From Streptomyces harenosi (lineage in GTDB: Bacteria; Actinomycetota; Actinomycetes; Streptomycetales; Streptomycetaceae), in NCBI RefSeq assembly GCF_011008945.1, contig NZ_WYCT01000007.1:1-55858 (forward strand): 55,858 bases of DNA, written 5' to 3'. Every line of letters starts with the position of its first letter. The first letter of the stretch is position 1. The translations under genes were made by a program, and so were the position numbers. Positions 36,291 through 48,000 of this stretch are shown here, in pieces. A model generated the notes under the pieces. The model searched no databases and was not told the origin of the DNA. It saw nothing but the letters and a program-made list of their open reading frames with translations.

Positions 36291-37270
36291 ACCTGACAGA
36301 CGAGAACGGTCTCCGGATCGCCCATGTGGACACCGGCGAGGCGCTGAGCCGCGACTGGCGCGCCGAGCACTCCGGCGCGGACCTGGTACGGGTGACCGAC
36401 TTCGGCCCCGCGGACCGGCCCCGCCTGCGGGAGGCGGGCTTCGCGGTCAAGCCGAGCTGGCTGACCTGGCTCGCCCCCGTGTGCGCGAGCGAGGAGGAGT
36501 TCCTGCACCGGATGTCGAAGAGGTCCCGCCGCAGCGCCCGCCACGGTCAGCGCACCGTCGCCGCGCGCGGCGTCCGGGTGCAGGTGCACGCACCCCTGGA
36601 CGCGGCCGTGCTGGACGAGTTCCTGGACCTGTACGAGGACCACATGTCCCGTCTGCGCAACGGCGTCCCGTACGCCCGCCGCATCCGCGACGAACTCCTC
36701 GCGGCGGCCGACGGCTACTTCGCGGTGCGGGCCACGGACGATGCGGGCCGGCTGATCGGCGGATGCCTCTGCGCCTGCGACCGTACCGGCACACCGGCGG
36801 TCAGGGTCCGGTTCAGCGCCCTGGCCGCCGGTGAACGCGACGGCAACCTGGTGCGGTCGATGTACCTGACGGCCTGTCAGGAGGCGCGGAAGCGCGACGT
36901 GCCGCTGATCTCCCTGGGCAGTGACCCGAGCCTGTACGGGCACGTGGCGCAACCGGGGCTCTTCGCCTTCAAGAACAGGTTCGGCTGTGTGCCCGTGCCC
37001 TCCCAACTGCTCGATCCGGACGACGGTTCGGACGAGGCCGACCTCGTCCTCGGCCTCGGCGCACTGTCCGACCCCTCGCTCGTCGTCGCGTACACGGCGG
37101 CCGAGCCGGCCGCCGCGCCCGCCGGCGACTGGCTGAAGTCCCTGATGGACGGCGCCGCTCTCCCCGTGCCCCTGCGCATGGAGATCCTCACCCGGGACCC
37201 GGAACCCGACGTGACGGCGTACAGCGCGCACTACCTCAGTGACGTGACGGTACGGGTGATCGCCCCGTGA
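36287..37270 (+). CDS. FemAB-like GNAT acyl/aminoacyltransferase 2
   Basis: 327 aa. SKRSRRSARHGQRTVAARGVRV and LDEFLDLYEDHM followed by GRLIGGCLCACDR and LVRSMYLTACQEARKRDVPLISLGSDPSLYGH match the GNAT domain of FemAB/BioF2-like proteins. It is different in sequence from its upstream neighbour, so the pair probably performs two steps or forms a heterodimer. It overlaps both neighbours by 4 nt. Confidence 0.8.
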   Translation: MNLTDENGLRIAHVDTGEALSRDWRAEHSGADLVRVTDFGPADRPRLREAGFAVKPSWLTWLAPVCASEEEFLHRMSKRSRRSARHGQRTVAARGVRVQVHAPLDAAVLDEFLDLYEDHMSRLRNGVPYARRIRDELLAAADGYFAVRATDDAGRLIGGCLCACDRTGTPAVRVRFSALAAGERDGNLVRSMYLTACQEARKRDVPLISLGSDPSLYGHVAQPGLFAFKNRFGCVPVPSQLLDPDDGSDEADLVLGLGALSDPSLVVAYTAAEPAAAPAGDWLKSLMDGAALPVPLRMEILTRDPEPDVTAYSAHYLSDVTVRVIAP

Positions 37271-38568
37271 CCGAACGCGCCCACGGCCCCGCCACCGCTC
37301 CCGAGCCGGCCGGGGAGCGCAGCGAGCCGGTGACCCGGCACCGGGGCTTCCGGCTGCTGCTCGCCGGGGCCGCGGCGAGCCACGCCGGTACCCAGATCCG
37401 GCTGACCGTGCTGCCGCTGATGGCGGTGACGACCTTCCACGTGTCGCCGTTCCAGAGCGGCCTGCTGACCGCCGCGGAGACCGCCGCCTTCCTGCTGATC
37501 GGGCTGCCGGCCGGAGTCTGGGCCGACCGCTACGACCGCCGGCGCATCCTCATCGGGGTGGACCTCGCGCGTGCCCTGGTCCTGCTCAGCCTGCCCGTCG
37601 CCGCGCTGCTGGACGTCCTGACCCTCGCCCAGCTCTACCTCGTCGCGCTGGCCGTCGGCTTCGGCACGGTCCTGTTCGACGTCACGCACATGAGCTACGT
37701 ACCGCGGCTGGTGGGCAGGCCCCGGGTGGTCGCGGCGGTCACCCGGCTCGAGGCCGTCGAGTTCACCGCCACGGCCGGGGGACCGGTGACGGCGGGACTG
37801 CTGGTGCAGTTCCTCGCGGCACCGTTCACGCTCTTCATCAACGCCATCAGCTATGCGGTGTCCGCGTTGTTCCTCGGCCGTATCCGCGGCGAGGGCCCGG
37901 ACGGGCCGGACCCGGGTCCGGACGCCGGGCGGGGGACGCGACGCCGGCTGTGGCCGGACATCAAGGCGGGGCTCGTCCTCGTGCTCCGTGATCCCGTACT
38001 GCGGCCCCTGGCCCTGTGCGGGGCCGTCATCCAGTTCTTCGAGGCGGCCTGGCTCGGTCTGCAGCCGCTGTTCCTCGTCCGGGAGATCGGCCTCTCCTCC
38101 GGCGTGTACGGAGTGGTGCTGGCCTCCGGCGCGGTGGGCGGACTCGTCGGGGCCTGGCTCACCAACCGTCTGTGCCTGCGCTTCGGCACCCTGCGTACGC
38201 TGAGGCTGTCGCTGCCCGCCGCGGCGCCCCTGCTCCTGCTGCCACTGGCCGACGCGGGCTGGCTCACCGCGCTGTACGGCATCGGGATGTTCCTCGGCAT
38301 GGGTGCCTCCGCGGTCTACAACGTCACGCAGATCGGTGTCCGCCAGCTCGCCTGCCCCGACGCGCTCCTGGGCCGGATGAACGCCACCATGCGCTTCGTG
38401 ATGTGGGGTGTCATGCCGTTCGGCGGGCTCCTCGGCGGCGCGCTGGGGTCCTGGCTCGGAGTGCGCACCGCCCTGTGGATCTGCCTCGCCGGACTGCTCC
38501 TCGGGGCGCTGCCCGTCTGGTGCTCCACACTGCGCACCAGGAAGGACCGGGACTTCGCCCATGACTGA
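37267..38568 (+). CDS. MFS exporter (12-helix, DHA3/EntS-like)
   Basis: A 433-aa membrane protein with 12 predicted helices. It shows FRLLLAGAAASHAGTQIRL at the start, the loop GLPAGVWADRYDRRRILI (MFS motif A variant) and TALWICLAGLLLGALPVWCS near the end. It most likely exports the cluster product and gives self-protection. The GTG start overlaps the previous stop as GTGA. Its own stop overlaps the TldD start by 8 nt. Confidence 0.9.
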   Translation: MTERAHGPATAPEPAGERSEPVTRHRGFRLLLAGAAASHAGTQIRLTVLPLMAVTTFHVSPFQSGLLTAAETAAFLLIGLPAGVWADRYDRRRILIGVDLARALVLLSLPVAALLDVLTLAQLYLVALAVGFGTVLFDVTHMSYVPRLVGRPRVVAAVTRLEAVEFTATAGGPVTAGLLVQFLAAPFTLFINAISYAVSALFLGRIRGEGPDGPDPGPDAGRGTRRRLWPDIKAGLVLVLRDPVLRPLALCGAVIQFFEAAWLGLQPLFLVREIGLSSGVYGVVLASGAVGGLVGAWLTNRLCLRFGTLRTLRLSLPAAAPLLLLPLADAGWLTALYGIGMFLGMGASAVYNVTQIGVRQLACPDALLGRMNATMRFVMWGVMPFGGLLGGALGSWLGVRTALWICLAGLLLGALPVWCSTLRTRKDRDFAHD

Positions 38569-40063
38569 CCTCCCGCACCCGGGCGCCGGGGGATTCGACC
38601 CGGCCGCGCTGAGTGGACTGGCGGACGTGGCGCTGCGGCACGCACACGGCGTCACCCATCTCGACTTCCGGGCCGAACGGGTGCGAACCCGCCGTACCTC
38701 GCTGTCCGACGGCGTCGTCCGGGAACTCACCGACGAGGAGCACACCGGCTTCGCGGTGCGCCTGGTGCACGACGGCACCTGGGGCTGGAGCGCCGACGCC
38801 CGGCTCACCGCCGACGCGGTGGACCGGGCCACCCGCGAGGCCCTCGGGATGGCGGCGAGCCCGGCCCCGGCCGGCCACCGGCGCGTCGTCCTCGCCCCGG
38901 AGCCCCCGCACCACGACCTGACCTGGTCCTCCGCCTTCCGCATCGACCCGTTCACGGTCCCGGCGGCCGAGCGGAACGCCTTGCTCGTCGACTGGTCGCG
39001 GACCCTGCTCGGTCACGCCGGCGTCGACCACGTCGACGTGACGCTCACCGAGGTGAGCGAGGAGAAGTTCTACGCCGACCTGCACGGCACCCTCACCTTC
39101 CAGCGGCGGATACGCCTCCACCCCGAACTCATGGCGGTGTCCACCGGGGACCGCCAGTGCGGTGTGCGGATGCTCGCCCCGCCGGCCGGGCGCGGCTGGG
39201 AGTACCTCCTCGGCGAGGGCTGGGACTTCGCCGCGGAACTGCGCGGCCTGCCCGGCGCGCTGGCCGAGGCACGCGCGGCCCGGCCGGTACGTCCCGGCCG
39301 CTACGACCTGGTCGTGGACTCCACCCATCTGTGGATGCCCCTGCACGAGTCGGTGGGGCACGCCACCGAACTCGACCGGGCGCTGGGCGACGAGGCCGGG
39401 TTCGCCGGCGGCACCTTCGCCACCCCCGGCCGCCTGGGCAGCCTGCGCTACGGGTCGTCCCTGCTCAACGTCACCGCGGACCGGACGGTCCCGCACGGGC
39501 TGGCGACCGTCGGATACGACGACGAAGGGGTGCGGGCCCAGAGCTGGGACCTCGTCCGCGACGGCGTCTTCGTCGGCTACCAGACGGACCGGGAGACCGC
39601 CGGACGGCTGGGCCTCGCGCGCTCGACGGGATGCGCGTTCGCCGAGTCCGCCGCCTTCGCGCCGATGCAGCGGATGCCGAACGTGTCCCTGGAGCCCGCC
39701 GCGGCGGGGCCGCGGCTCGACGAGCTGATCTCCGCCGTGGACGACGGCATCTACCTGGCAGGCGAAGGGAGCTATTCGATCGACATGCAGCGCCGCAACT
39801 TCCAGTTCACCGCCGACCGGGCCCGGCGGATCCGCCGGGGCCGCCTGGCCGAGCCCCTCGATTCCGTCGCCTACCAGGCCGACACCCTGGAGTTCTGGCA
39901 CGCTCTGGCGGCCCTCGGGGGCCCCTCCACCTATGTGCTCAACGGCGCCCTCGACTGCGGCAAGGGCCAGCCGGGCCAGCTCGCTCCGGTGAGCCACGGC
40001 GCACCGGCCGCGGTCTTCACCGGCATCCGCGTGCTCCACACCGGTGACGGAGTGGCCCTGTGA
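38561..40063 (+). CDS. TldD family zinc metalloprotease subunit
   Basis: 500 aa. The zinc motif HESVGHATELD gives His262-Glu263 and His267 (HExxxH), characteristic of TldD, with a later Cys in LDCGKGQPGQ. In microcin B17, ammosamide-type and other pathways TldD/TldE heterodimers trim peptides from a scaffold or leader. The ATG at 38561 lies inside the end of the MFS gene. The TldE gene follows with a GTGA overlap. Presence inside a biosynthetic operon argues for a dedicated, not housekeeping, copy. Confidence 0.93.
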   Translation: MTDLPHPGAGGFDPAALSGLADVALRHAHGVTHLDFRAERVRTRRTSLSDGVVRELTDEEHTGFAVRLVHDGTWGWSADARLTADAVDRATREALGMAASPAPAGHRRVVLAPEPPHHDLTWSSAFRIDPFTVPAAERNALLVDWSRTLLGHAGVDHVDVTLTEVSEEKFYADLHGTLTFQRRIRLHPELMAVSTGDRQCGVRMLAPPAGRGWEYLLGEGWDFAAELRGLPGALAEARAARPVRPGRYDLVVDSTHLWMPLHESVGHATELDRALGDEAGFAGGTFATPGRLGSLRYGSSLLNVTADRTVPHGLATVGYDDEGVRAQSWDLVRDGVFVGYQTDRETAGRLGLARSTGCAFAESAAFAPMQRMPNVSLEPAAAGPRLDELISAVDDGIYLAGEGSYSIDMQRRNFQFTADRARRIRRGRLAEPLDSVAYQADTLEFWHALAALGGPSTYVLNGALDCGKGQPGQLAPVSHGAPAAVFTGIRVLHTGDGVAL

Positions 40064-41538
40064 CCGCGCTCGGCCGCTCCCGCCCGCCGGCCCGGCCCGG
40101 GGGCACCGGGGCCGGCGACCCGCACGAGCCGGCCGGGGAACTGGCCGAGACCGTGCTCGGGCTGTCCCGCGGCGACGAGTGCGTGGTCGTGGTCGAGGAG
40201 ACCACCGGCTCCCATCTGCGGTGGGCGAACAACACCGTCACCACCGGCGGGTCGTCGCGGCACCGGCTGCTGACCGTCATCGCCGTCCGCCACCACGGCG
40301 ACGGCTCCGCCTCGACGGGTGTCGTCCGCTGCTCGGACCCCAGCCGTGACCGGGTCGAGCAGGCGGTCAGGGCCGCCGAAGCGGCGGCCGCGGCCACCGC
40401 CCCGGTGCCGGGGGCCCGGTCGCCCGGCGGTGCCTGCCCGGGCGGCACCCGTCCGGACCCGCGGGCGGCGGCGCCCGAGTACGGCGCTCCGGCGGCCCGG
40501 CCCGAGGGGCGGCTGGCCGACCGGCTGCCGCGGACGCTCGGCCGGGCGTTCCGCTCGGCCGCGGCGGAGGACCGGCTGCTGTACGGATTCGCCGAACAGG
40601 GGGTGCGCACCACCTGGCTGGCGACCTCCGGCGGTCTCCGGCTCCGTGGCGAGCAGCCGTTCGGGCGCGTGGAGATGACGGCGAAGTCGAGCGATCTCGC
40701 CCGTTCGGCGTGGGCGGGCGTGCCGCTGGCCCGGCCGGCCGCGGAGATCGACCCGGCCGCCATGGCCGGGGAGCTGCTGCGCACGCTGGGACGGTGCGAG
40801 GCCCGCAGGGAACTGTCCCCGGGCCGGTACGAGGTGCTGCTGTCACCCTCGGCGGCCGGGGAGATGGCGCTGAACCTCTACCGGGCGTGCTCGGCCCGCT
40901 CCGCGTACGAGGGCCGCGGCCCGTTCGCCGCCCCCGGCGCGGGGACCAGAGCGGGTGAGCGGCTCTCCGCCTACCCCCTGACGCTGCGGAGCGACCCCGG
41001 CCACCCCGGCGTGCCCTGTCTGCCGTTCACCGTGGTGGCCGCGCCCGGGCGGGACGCCTCCGTCCTCGACAACGGCCGGCCGCTCGGGCCCACCGCCTGG
41101 GTCGACGCCGGTGTCCTGAGCGCCCTGGTCCAGACCCGGGAGTCCGCCGTGCTGACCGGCCTGCCCTTCACACCGGGCGGAGGCAACCTGATCCTCGAGG
41201 GCCCCGGCGAGGGCTCCATGGCCGATCTGGTCGCCCGTACCGAACGCGGTCTGCTCGTCACCAGCCTCTGGTACGTCCGCATGGTCGATCCGGCGGAGGC
41301 ACTGCTCACCGGTGTCACACGCGACGGGGTCTACCTGATCGAGGACGGCGAGGTGGTCGCGGAGGCCGGCAACTTCCGCTTCGACGAGAGCCCGGTGGCG
41401 ATGCTCGGGCGGGTCACCGAGACCGGCACGACCACGCCCACGCTCTCCCGCGAGTGGGACCCGTACGCCATGCCGCTCGCCGCCCCGCCGACACGGGTGC
41501 GCGACTTCCACCTGTCCTCGGTGAGCCGCAGCACCTGA
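40060..41538 (+). CDS. TldE (PmbA) family subunit
   Basis: 492 aa and homologous to TldD without its HExxxH, as expected for the non-zinc partner. The conserved C-terminal elements are [33 protein letters not shown] and [31 protein letters not shown]. An Ala/Pro-rich insertion lies at about residues 105-150. It forms the active protease with the upstream TldD, and the genes overlap by 4 nt. Confidence 0.9.
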   Translation: MTALGRSRPPARPGGTGAGDPHEPAGELAETVLGLSRGDECVVVVEETTGSHLRWANNTVTTGGSSRHRLLTVIAVRHHGDGSASTGVVRCSDPSRDRVEQAVRAAEAAAAATAPVPGARSPGGACPGGTRPDPRAAAPEYGAPAARPEGRLADRLPRTLGRAFRSAAAEDRLLYGFAEQGVRTTWLATSGGLRLRGEQPFGRVEMTAKSSDLARSAWAGVPLARPAAEIDPAAMAGELLRTLGRCEARRELSPGRYEVLLSPSAAGEMALNLYRACSARSAYEGRGPFAAPGAGTRAGERLSAYPLTLRSDPGHPGVPCLPFTVVAAPGRDASVLDNGRPLGPTAWVDAGVLSALVQTRESAVLTGLPFTPGGGNLILEGPGEGSMADLVARTERGLLVTSLWYVRMVDPAEALLTGVTRDGVYLIEDGEVVAEAGNFRFDESPVAMLGRVTETGTTTPTLSREWDPYAMPLAAPPTRVRDFHLSSVSRST

Positions 41539-41605
41539 TCCCCGCCCCCGTCCTCGTCGCCGGCTTCGCGGCAGGACCGAATCGTTGAGGAGCACACGCA
41601 CCATC

Positions 41606-42453
<848 letters not shown>

Positions 42454-42457
<4 letters not shown>

Positions 42458-43290
42458 GCGCCCGATCGGGCCGCCGCCGGCGCCCCGCGCGGACGGTCAC
42501 GGCCGTGGCCCTGTGGGCGTCCGCCGTGCTGCTGTCCGGCTGCGGGAGCGCCGGCACCGGGCAGCAGACGTCCGCCAAGGGGGGCGTACCGCTCGTCGAG
42601 GCGGGACGGCTGACCGTCTGCACCCATCTGCCCGATCCGCCCTTCCAGGTGGAGAAGGACGGCGAGGTCGTGGGCTTCGACGTGGACCTGATCGATCTGG
42701 TCGCCGACGAACTGGGCGTCGAGCAGTCCGTCGTCGACGTGCCGTTCGAGACGATCAGGTCGGCGGCGGCGCTGAACGCCGGGCAGTGCGACCTGGCCGC
42801 GGCCGGGTTCACCATCACCGAGGAACGCCGCAAGAACATGTCGTTCTCCCGCCCCTACTACGACGCCGACCAGGCGGTGCTGACCGACAAGGGGGCCGGG
42901 GTCTCCTCGCTCGCCGACCTCCGGGGACGTGCCGTCGGCTCGATGACCGCGACCACCGGCGAGGACTACCTGCGCGGCAAGGGGCTGGACCCCCAGTCGT
43001 TCGTCAGCACGGACGCCCAGCTCAACGCCTTGCGGACCGGCCAGGTGGACGCCGTCGTCCAGGACCTGCCCGTCGTCCAGGAGTGGCTGCGGGACTCCGC
43101 CAACAGCGAGTTCGGGATCGCCCTGCGGATCGAGACCGGCGAGCAGTTCGGCTTCGCCCTGCGCAAGGACGGCACCGAGAAGCTGCTGAAGGTGGTCGAC
43201 GCGACCTTGCAGCGGGCCCGCTCCGACGGCACGTACGACCGGCTGTACGAGAAGTGGTTCGGCAGAGCACCGGAAGGCGCCACGAGCTGA
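42454..43290 (+). CDS. ABC amino-acid transporter substrate-binding lipoprotein
   Basis: 278 aa. A lipoprotein signal (ten-residue basic start, hydrophobic core, lipobox LSGC with Cys30) precedes a periplasmic-binding-protein fold II domain: [46 protein letters not shown] and [14 protein letters not shown]. This is the polar or cationic amino-acid family (SBP_bac_3). It overlaps dapD by 4 nt and the permease by 1 nt, so the uptake system belongs to the biosynthetic operon. It may recover lysine- or diaminopimelate-like precursor or product. Confidence 0.92.
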
Positions 43291-44138
43291 TGGGGATCAC
43301 CGAGGGCACCAGGGCCGCCGAGGCCGCGGGCACGCCGTACACCGTGTCACCGGCCGCCGCGCGGCGGCGCACGCTCCTGCGCGCCGGGTCCTACGCCGTG
43401 CCCGCGGCCGTCGTCCTGCTGGCCGTCCTGACGGCCGACCGGGCCCGGCTGGCCGACCAGTTCGCCCGGCTCTCCCTGGCCGGGACCATGTTCCCCGAGG
43501 TGCTCACCGTCGCGCTGCTCAACACGGTGCTCTACACGGCCGGCGGCTTCGTCTTCGGGCTCGTCCTGGGGCTGGGCATCGCCGTCATGCGGCTGTCGGG
43601 GGTGAGGCTCTACCGCTGGCTCGCCATGGCGTACATCGAGGTGTTCCGGGGACTGCCCGCGCTGCTCGTCTTCGTGTTCGTGGGCGTCGGCGTGCCGCTG
43701 GCCTTTCCCGGCGTCCACTTCCCCGGCGGTGTGTACGGTCAGGTCACCTTCGCCCTGGGGCTGGTGGCCGCCGCGTACATGGCCGAGACCATCCGGGCCG
43801 GCATCGAGGCCGTGCCGCGCGGGCAGTGGGAGGCGGCCCGCTCGCTGGGCATGTCGCACGGGCGCGCCCTGGTCTCCGTGGTGGCGCCGCAGGCATTCCG
43901 GATCGTGGTGCCGCCGCTGACCAACGAGCTGATCCTGCTCTTCAAGGACTCCTCGCTCGTCCTCTTCCTCGGGGTCACCCTGCAAGACCGCGAACTGACC
44001 AAGTTCGGCCAGGACATGGCGAGCGCGAGCGCCAACACCACGCCCATCGTGGTGGCGGGCTGCTGCTATCTGCTGATCACCGTTCCGCTGAGCGTTCTCG
44101 TCCGCCGGCTCGAACGACGCAACCACCGGATGAGGTGA
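43290..44138 (+). CDS. ABC amino-acid transporter permease
   Basis: A 282-aa HisM/GlnP-type permease. [22 protein letters not shown] is the first family segment and the coupling loop [17 protein letters not shown] is intact. A late [13 protein letters not shown] segment and five to six helices complete it. It begins within the stop of the binding-protein gene (TGATG) and ends in a GTGA overlap with the ATPase gene. It probably acts as a homodimer because no second permease is present. Confidence 0.92.
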   Translation: MGITEGTRAAEAAGTPYTVSPAAARRRTLLRAGSYAVPAAVVLLAVLTADRARLADQFARLSLAGTMFPEVLTVALLNTVLYTAGGFVFGLVLGLGIAVMRLSGVRLYRWLAMAYIEVFRGLPALLVFVFVGVGVPLAFPGVHFPGGVYGQVTFALGLVAAAYMAETIRAGIEAVPRGQWEAARSLGMSHGRALVSVVAPQAFRIVVPPLTNELILLFKDSSLVLFLGVTLQDRELTKFGQDMASASANTTPIVVAGCCYLLITVPLSVLVRRLERRNHRMR

Positions 44139-44971
44139 CCACCGTGCGTACCCACCCAGGCAGTCCGCCCGAGCCCTCGACGCCCCCGCCGGCGATCGAG
44201 ATCCGGGGACTGTGCAAGTCGTTCGGGAACAAGGACGTCCTCAGCTCCATCGACCTGGACGTGGCCCCGGGCGAGGTCGTCTGCGTCATCGGACCCTCCG
44301 GTTCGGGGAAGTCCACGCTGCTGCGCTGCGTCAGCCTGCTGGAGACACCGTCGGCCGGGCGCGTGGTCGTCAACGGCACGGAGGTCACCGCCGCGGAGGT
44401 GGACATCGACCGCGTGCGGCGCGGAGTGGGCATGGTCTTCCAGCACTTCAACCTGTTCCCGCATCTGACCGTGCTCGGCAATCTGACGCTCGCCCAGCGG
44501 CGGGTGCTGCGCCGTGGCCGCAAGGAGGCCGAGCGCGTCGCCCGGGAGAACCTGGACCGGGTCGGCCTGGCGGACCGCGCGGACGACTACCCCGCCCGGC
44601 TGTCGGGCGGCCAGCAGCAGCGGGTGGCCATCGCCCGGGCCCTCTCCATGGAGCCGCGGCTGATGCTGTTCGACGAGCCGACGTCCGCGCTCGACCCGGA
44701 GCTGGTGGGCGAAGTGCTCGCGGTGATGCGCCGGCTGGCCCTGGACGGCATGACGATGATGGTGGTCACCCACGAGATGGGCTTCGCCCGCCAGGTCGCG
44801 GACCGGGTGGTCTTCATGGACGCCGGCACCGTGATCGAGGAGGGCGGCCCCGCCCAGGTCCTCGAAGCCCCCCGCCACGAACGGACCCGGCGTTTCCTGA
44901 GCCGCCTCCTCGATCCCCTCACCGTCCCGGGCCCCGCCCGGACGCGCCAGGAACCCGCCCCGGCCCGCTGA
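44135..44971 (+). CDS. ABC amino-acid transporter ATPase (GlnQ/HisP type)
   Basis: 278 aa. Walker [15 protein letters not shown]-loop [15 protein letters not shown], signature [15 protein letters not shown], Walker [16 protein letters not shown] and H-loop [18 protein letters not shown] are all intact. It energises uptake with the upstream permease and lipoprotein. The GTG at 44135 overlaps the permease stop. The last 25 residues are Pro/Arg-rich. Confidence 0.94.
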   Translation: MTTVRTHPGSPPEPSTPPPAIEIRGLCKSFGNKDVLSSIDLDVAPGEVVCVIGPSGSGKSTLLRCVSLLETPSAGRVVVNGTEVTAAEVDIDRVRRGVGMVFQHFNLFPHLTVLGNLTLAQRRVLRRGRKEAERVARENLDRVGLADRADDYPARLSGGQQQRVAIARALSMEPRLMLFDEPTSALDPELVGEVLAVMRRLALDGMTMMVVTHEMGFARQVADRVVFMDAGTVIEEGGPAQVLEAPRHERTRRFLSRLLDPLTVPGPARTRQEPAPAR

Positions 44972-45082
44972 CCGCTCCTGGCGAGCACGGACCGTCCCGC
45001 CCGGGCCCGGCCGATCCGGGCAGCCGTGTCCCGCACGCAGGGGGCACGGTCCGTCCGCCGTGCCCTCGTCTCAGGAGGAACC

Positions 45083-48000
45083 ATGACCACCACCGGTACC
45101 CGCCCCGGCCACCCGCCGCACGATCCCCTCCCCGCAGGCCCCACCCGGCGCAGCGTGCTCCAGACAGCCACGGCGGCCGGGGTGGCGCTCGGCCCGCTGG
45201 CGGGGGTGCCGGCCGCCGAAGCGGCGGCGGCCGGCACCTCCCCGGTCCTGCTGACCTTCTCCGCCGCCACCAACGGCTCCGCCAGCCTCGCCCCGTCCGG
45301 CGGCGGCTTCGTCGCGGAGGTCCAGGGCGTGCTGTGGTCGTTCCCGCCGGGGGGCGGCGACGCGGTGGCGCTGACGCCTCCCGATCTGGAACCCACCAGG
45401 CCCGTCCATTCACCCGACGGCGAGCATCTGGCGGTGTGCGCGTACCGCGGCGGCGCCTTCCACATCTGGCTCCTGCGCGCCGACGGGTCCGGGCTGCGCC
45501 CGCTCACCGACGGCCCGTGGGACGACCGCGGCCCGTCGTGGTCGCCCGACGGAACCCGGATCGCCTTCGCCTCCGAACGCGGCGGCAGCTCCGTCCTGGG
45601 CAGCCACTACCGTGTCTGGACCGTGGACGTACGCACCGGTGAACTCACCCGGATCACCGGACTGCCCGGCCAGGACGGCCAGGACGGCGACGGGCCGGCC
45701 GAGGACTTCGACCCCGTGTGGTCACCGGACGGCACCCGGGTGCTCTTCGTGCGCGGCCGGTTCGCCGGCGGCGCGCTGACCTCCCGGGAGATCCTGTCGG
45801 TGCCCGCCGACGGCAAGGGGCCCGTCCGCGCCGTCCACCGGGAGAAGGCCGAGGGGAACATCATGGTGCCGGCCGTGTCCCCGCAGGGACGGCTGGCCTA
45901 CTTGCGCACCACCGCCGCCTCCGACGAACCGCACGCCTCCTGCACCCTCGTCGTCGACGGCGAGGACCTTCCCGTGGCCGGTGACGTCTTGCCGGTGCCC
46001 GTGCGCTGGACACCGGAGGGCCGACTGCTCGTCAACGTCGACGGCCGCTTCCACCTGCTGACACCCGGCGGCACGGCCCGCTCGGAGCTGCCGTTCCTGG
46101 TCCGTCTCCCGCTCTCCCGCCCCCGCTACCGCACCAAGCGGTACGAGCTCGACTCCCGCCGCGTCCGGCCGGTCCGCGGCATCCACCTGCCGGCTCTGTC
46201 GCCGGACGGCGACCGGATCGCGTTCGCCGCCCTCGACTCCCTGTGGATCGCCCCGGTGTCCGGCGCAGCGCCGCCGCGCCGGATCGTCCGGGCCGCCCCC
46301 ACCCACTACGTCCAGGCCCCGGTATGGACGCCGGACGGAAAGGCCGTGCTGTACGCCGACGACCGCGACGGGACGTACGCGATCCGGCGGCACGAGACCG
46401 CCACCGGCGAGGAGACGGTGCTCGCCACCGGTGGCCGTATCCACCCCGCGCTCAGTGCGGACGCGACCCGGCTGGCCTGCCTGGACATGTCCGGCAACCT
46501 CGTCGTACGCGACCTGCGTGAGGGAGTGGAACGCACGCTGGCCGCTCCCCTCGCGGGGGGCGGACTGCCGGGCAGGCCGAGCTGGTCGCCGGACGGCCGC
46601 CACATCGCCCTGTGCGACCGCAACCGGCTCAGCCACCGCTTCCGCGAGGGCTACAACGTCATCCGTGTGATCGACACCGGGACCGGCACGTCACGGCTGC
46701 ATGCCGTCGCGCCGCACACCTCGATCTCCGACCGCTACGACAGCGGCCCCGTGTGGTCTCCCGACGGCAGGGCGATGGCGGTCGTCTGCGAGTCCGCCCT
46801 GTGGGTGCTGCCCGTGGCAGCCGACGGAACGCCGAGGGGCGCCGCCCGCCGGGTCACCGACGAGCCCGCCGACCACCCTTCCTGGGCCGGGGACTCCCGC
46901 ACCCTGCTCTACCTGTCATCGGGAAAGCTGCGGCTGCTCGACGTACGCGGCGGAGCACCCCGCACCGTCCCCCTCGCGCTGGACTACCGCAGACCGGCGC
47001 CCGCCGACGTCGTGGTGCACGCGGGCGCGCTGTGGGACGGCACCGGGGAGACCGTGCGCCACGATGTGGACGTCGTCGTGCGGGGCGGGAGGGTGGCCGG
47101 CGTGGAGCCCCACCGCCCGCGCCGCAGAGCCGGCCGGGTCGTGGACGCCTCCGACCGCACGGTGCTGCCGGGACTGTGGGACACGCACACCCACCCCTGG
47201 CAGTACACCTACGGCGGACGCCAGTCCGTCCTGCAGCTCGCCTACGGCATCACCTCCGCCGTCTCCTTCGGCGGCTTCGCCTACGAGCAGGCACGCATCC
47301 GTGAGGCGACGGCCGCGGGCCTGCTCGCCGGACCACGGCTGTTCACCACCGGGGAACTGCTCGACGGGTCCCGCGTCGCCTACACCATGGGCCGGGCGCA
47401 CCGGACGGAGGAGGGTCTGCAGCGTTCCCTGAGCCGAGGCGTCGCGCTGGAATGGGACTTCGTCAAGACGTACGTACGGGCCGGCCAGCGCTTCATGGCG
47501 CAGGCCGCTCGCTTCGCCCACGAGACACTGGGCGTCCGGGCCGGAAGCCATCTGGCCTCGTACGGCATCCTCTCGGGCCAGGACCTGACGACGCACCTGT
47601 ACGCGACCCAGCGTCTGGAGTACGGGCACGCGATCTCCGCGACCGGCCACGCGTACCAGGACGTCACGGAGATCTACGGCAGCGGCCGTTTCCGGCTGGT
47701 CGCCACCCCCTTCTCGGCCTCCCCCCTGCTGGGCGACGCCCCGGAGCTGGCCCGGGAGGAGCGGGTGACCCGGCTGATGCCGCCCTGGGACGTGGAGCTG
47801 GTACGCCAGCTCGCCGCCCGGCCGCCGAGCGAGGCGGAGCTGGTCACGCTGAGCACGGAGGTGGCCAACTACCGCCGCATCCTGGAGGCCGGCGGGCTGA
47901 TCGCGCTGGGTACGGACGCGCCGCTGCTGCCGGTCGGACTGCAACTGCACATGGCGCTGCGCGGCTTGCACCGCTACGGTCTCTCACCCGCGCAGGCCCT

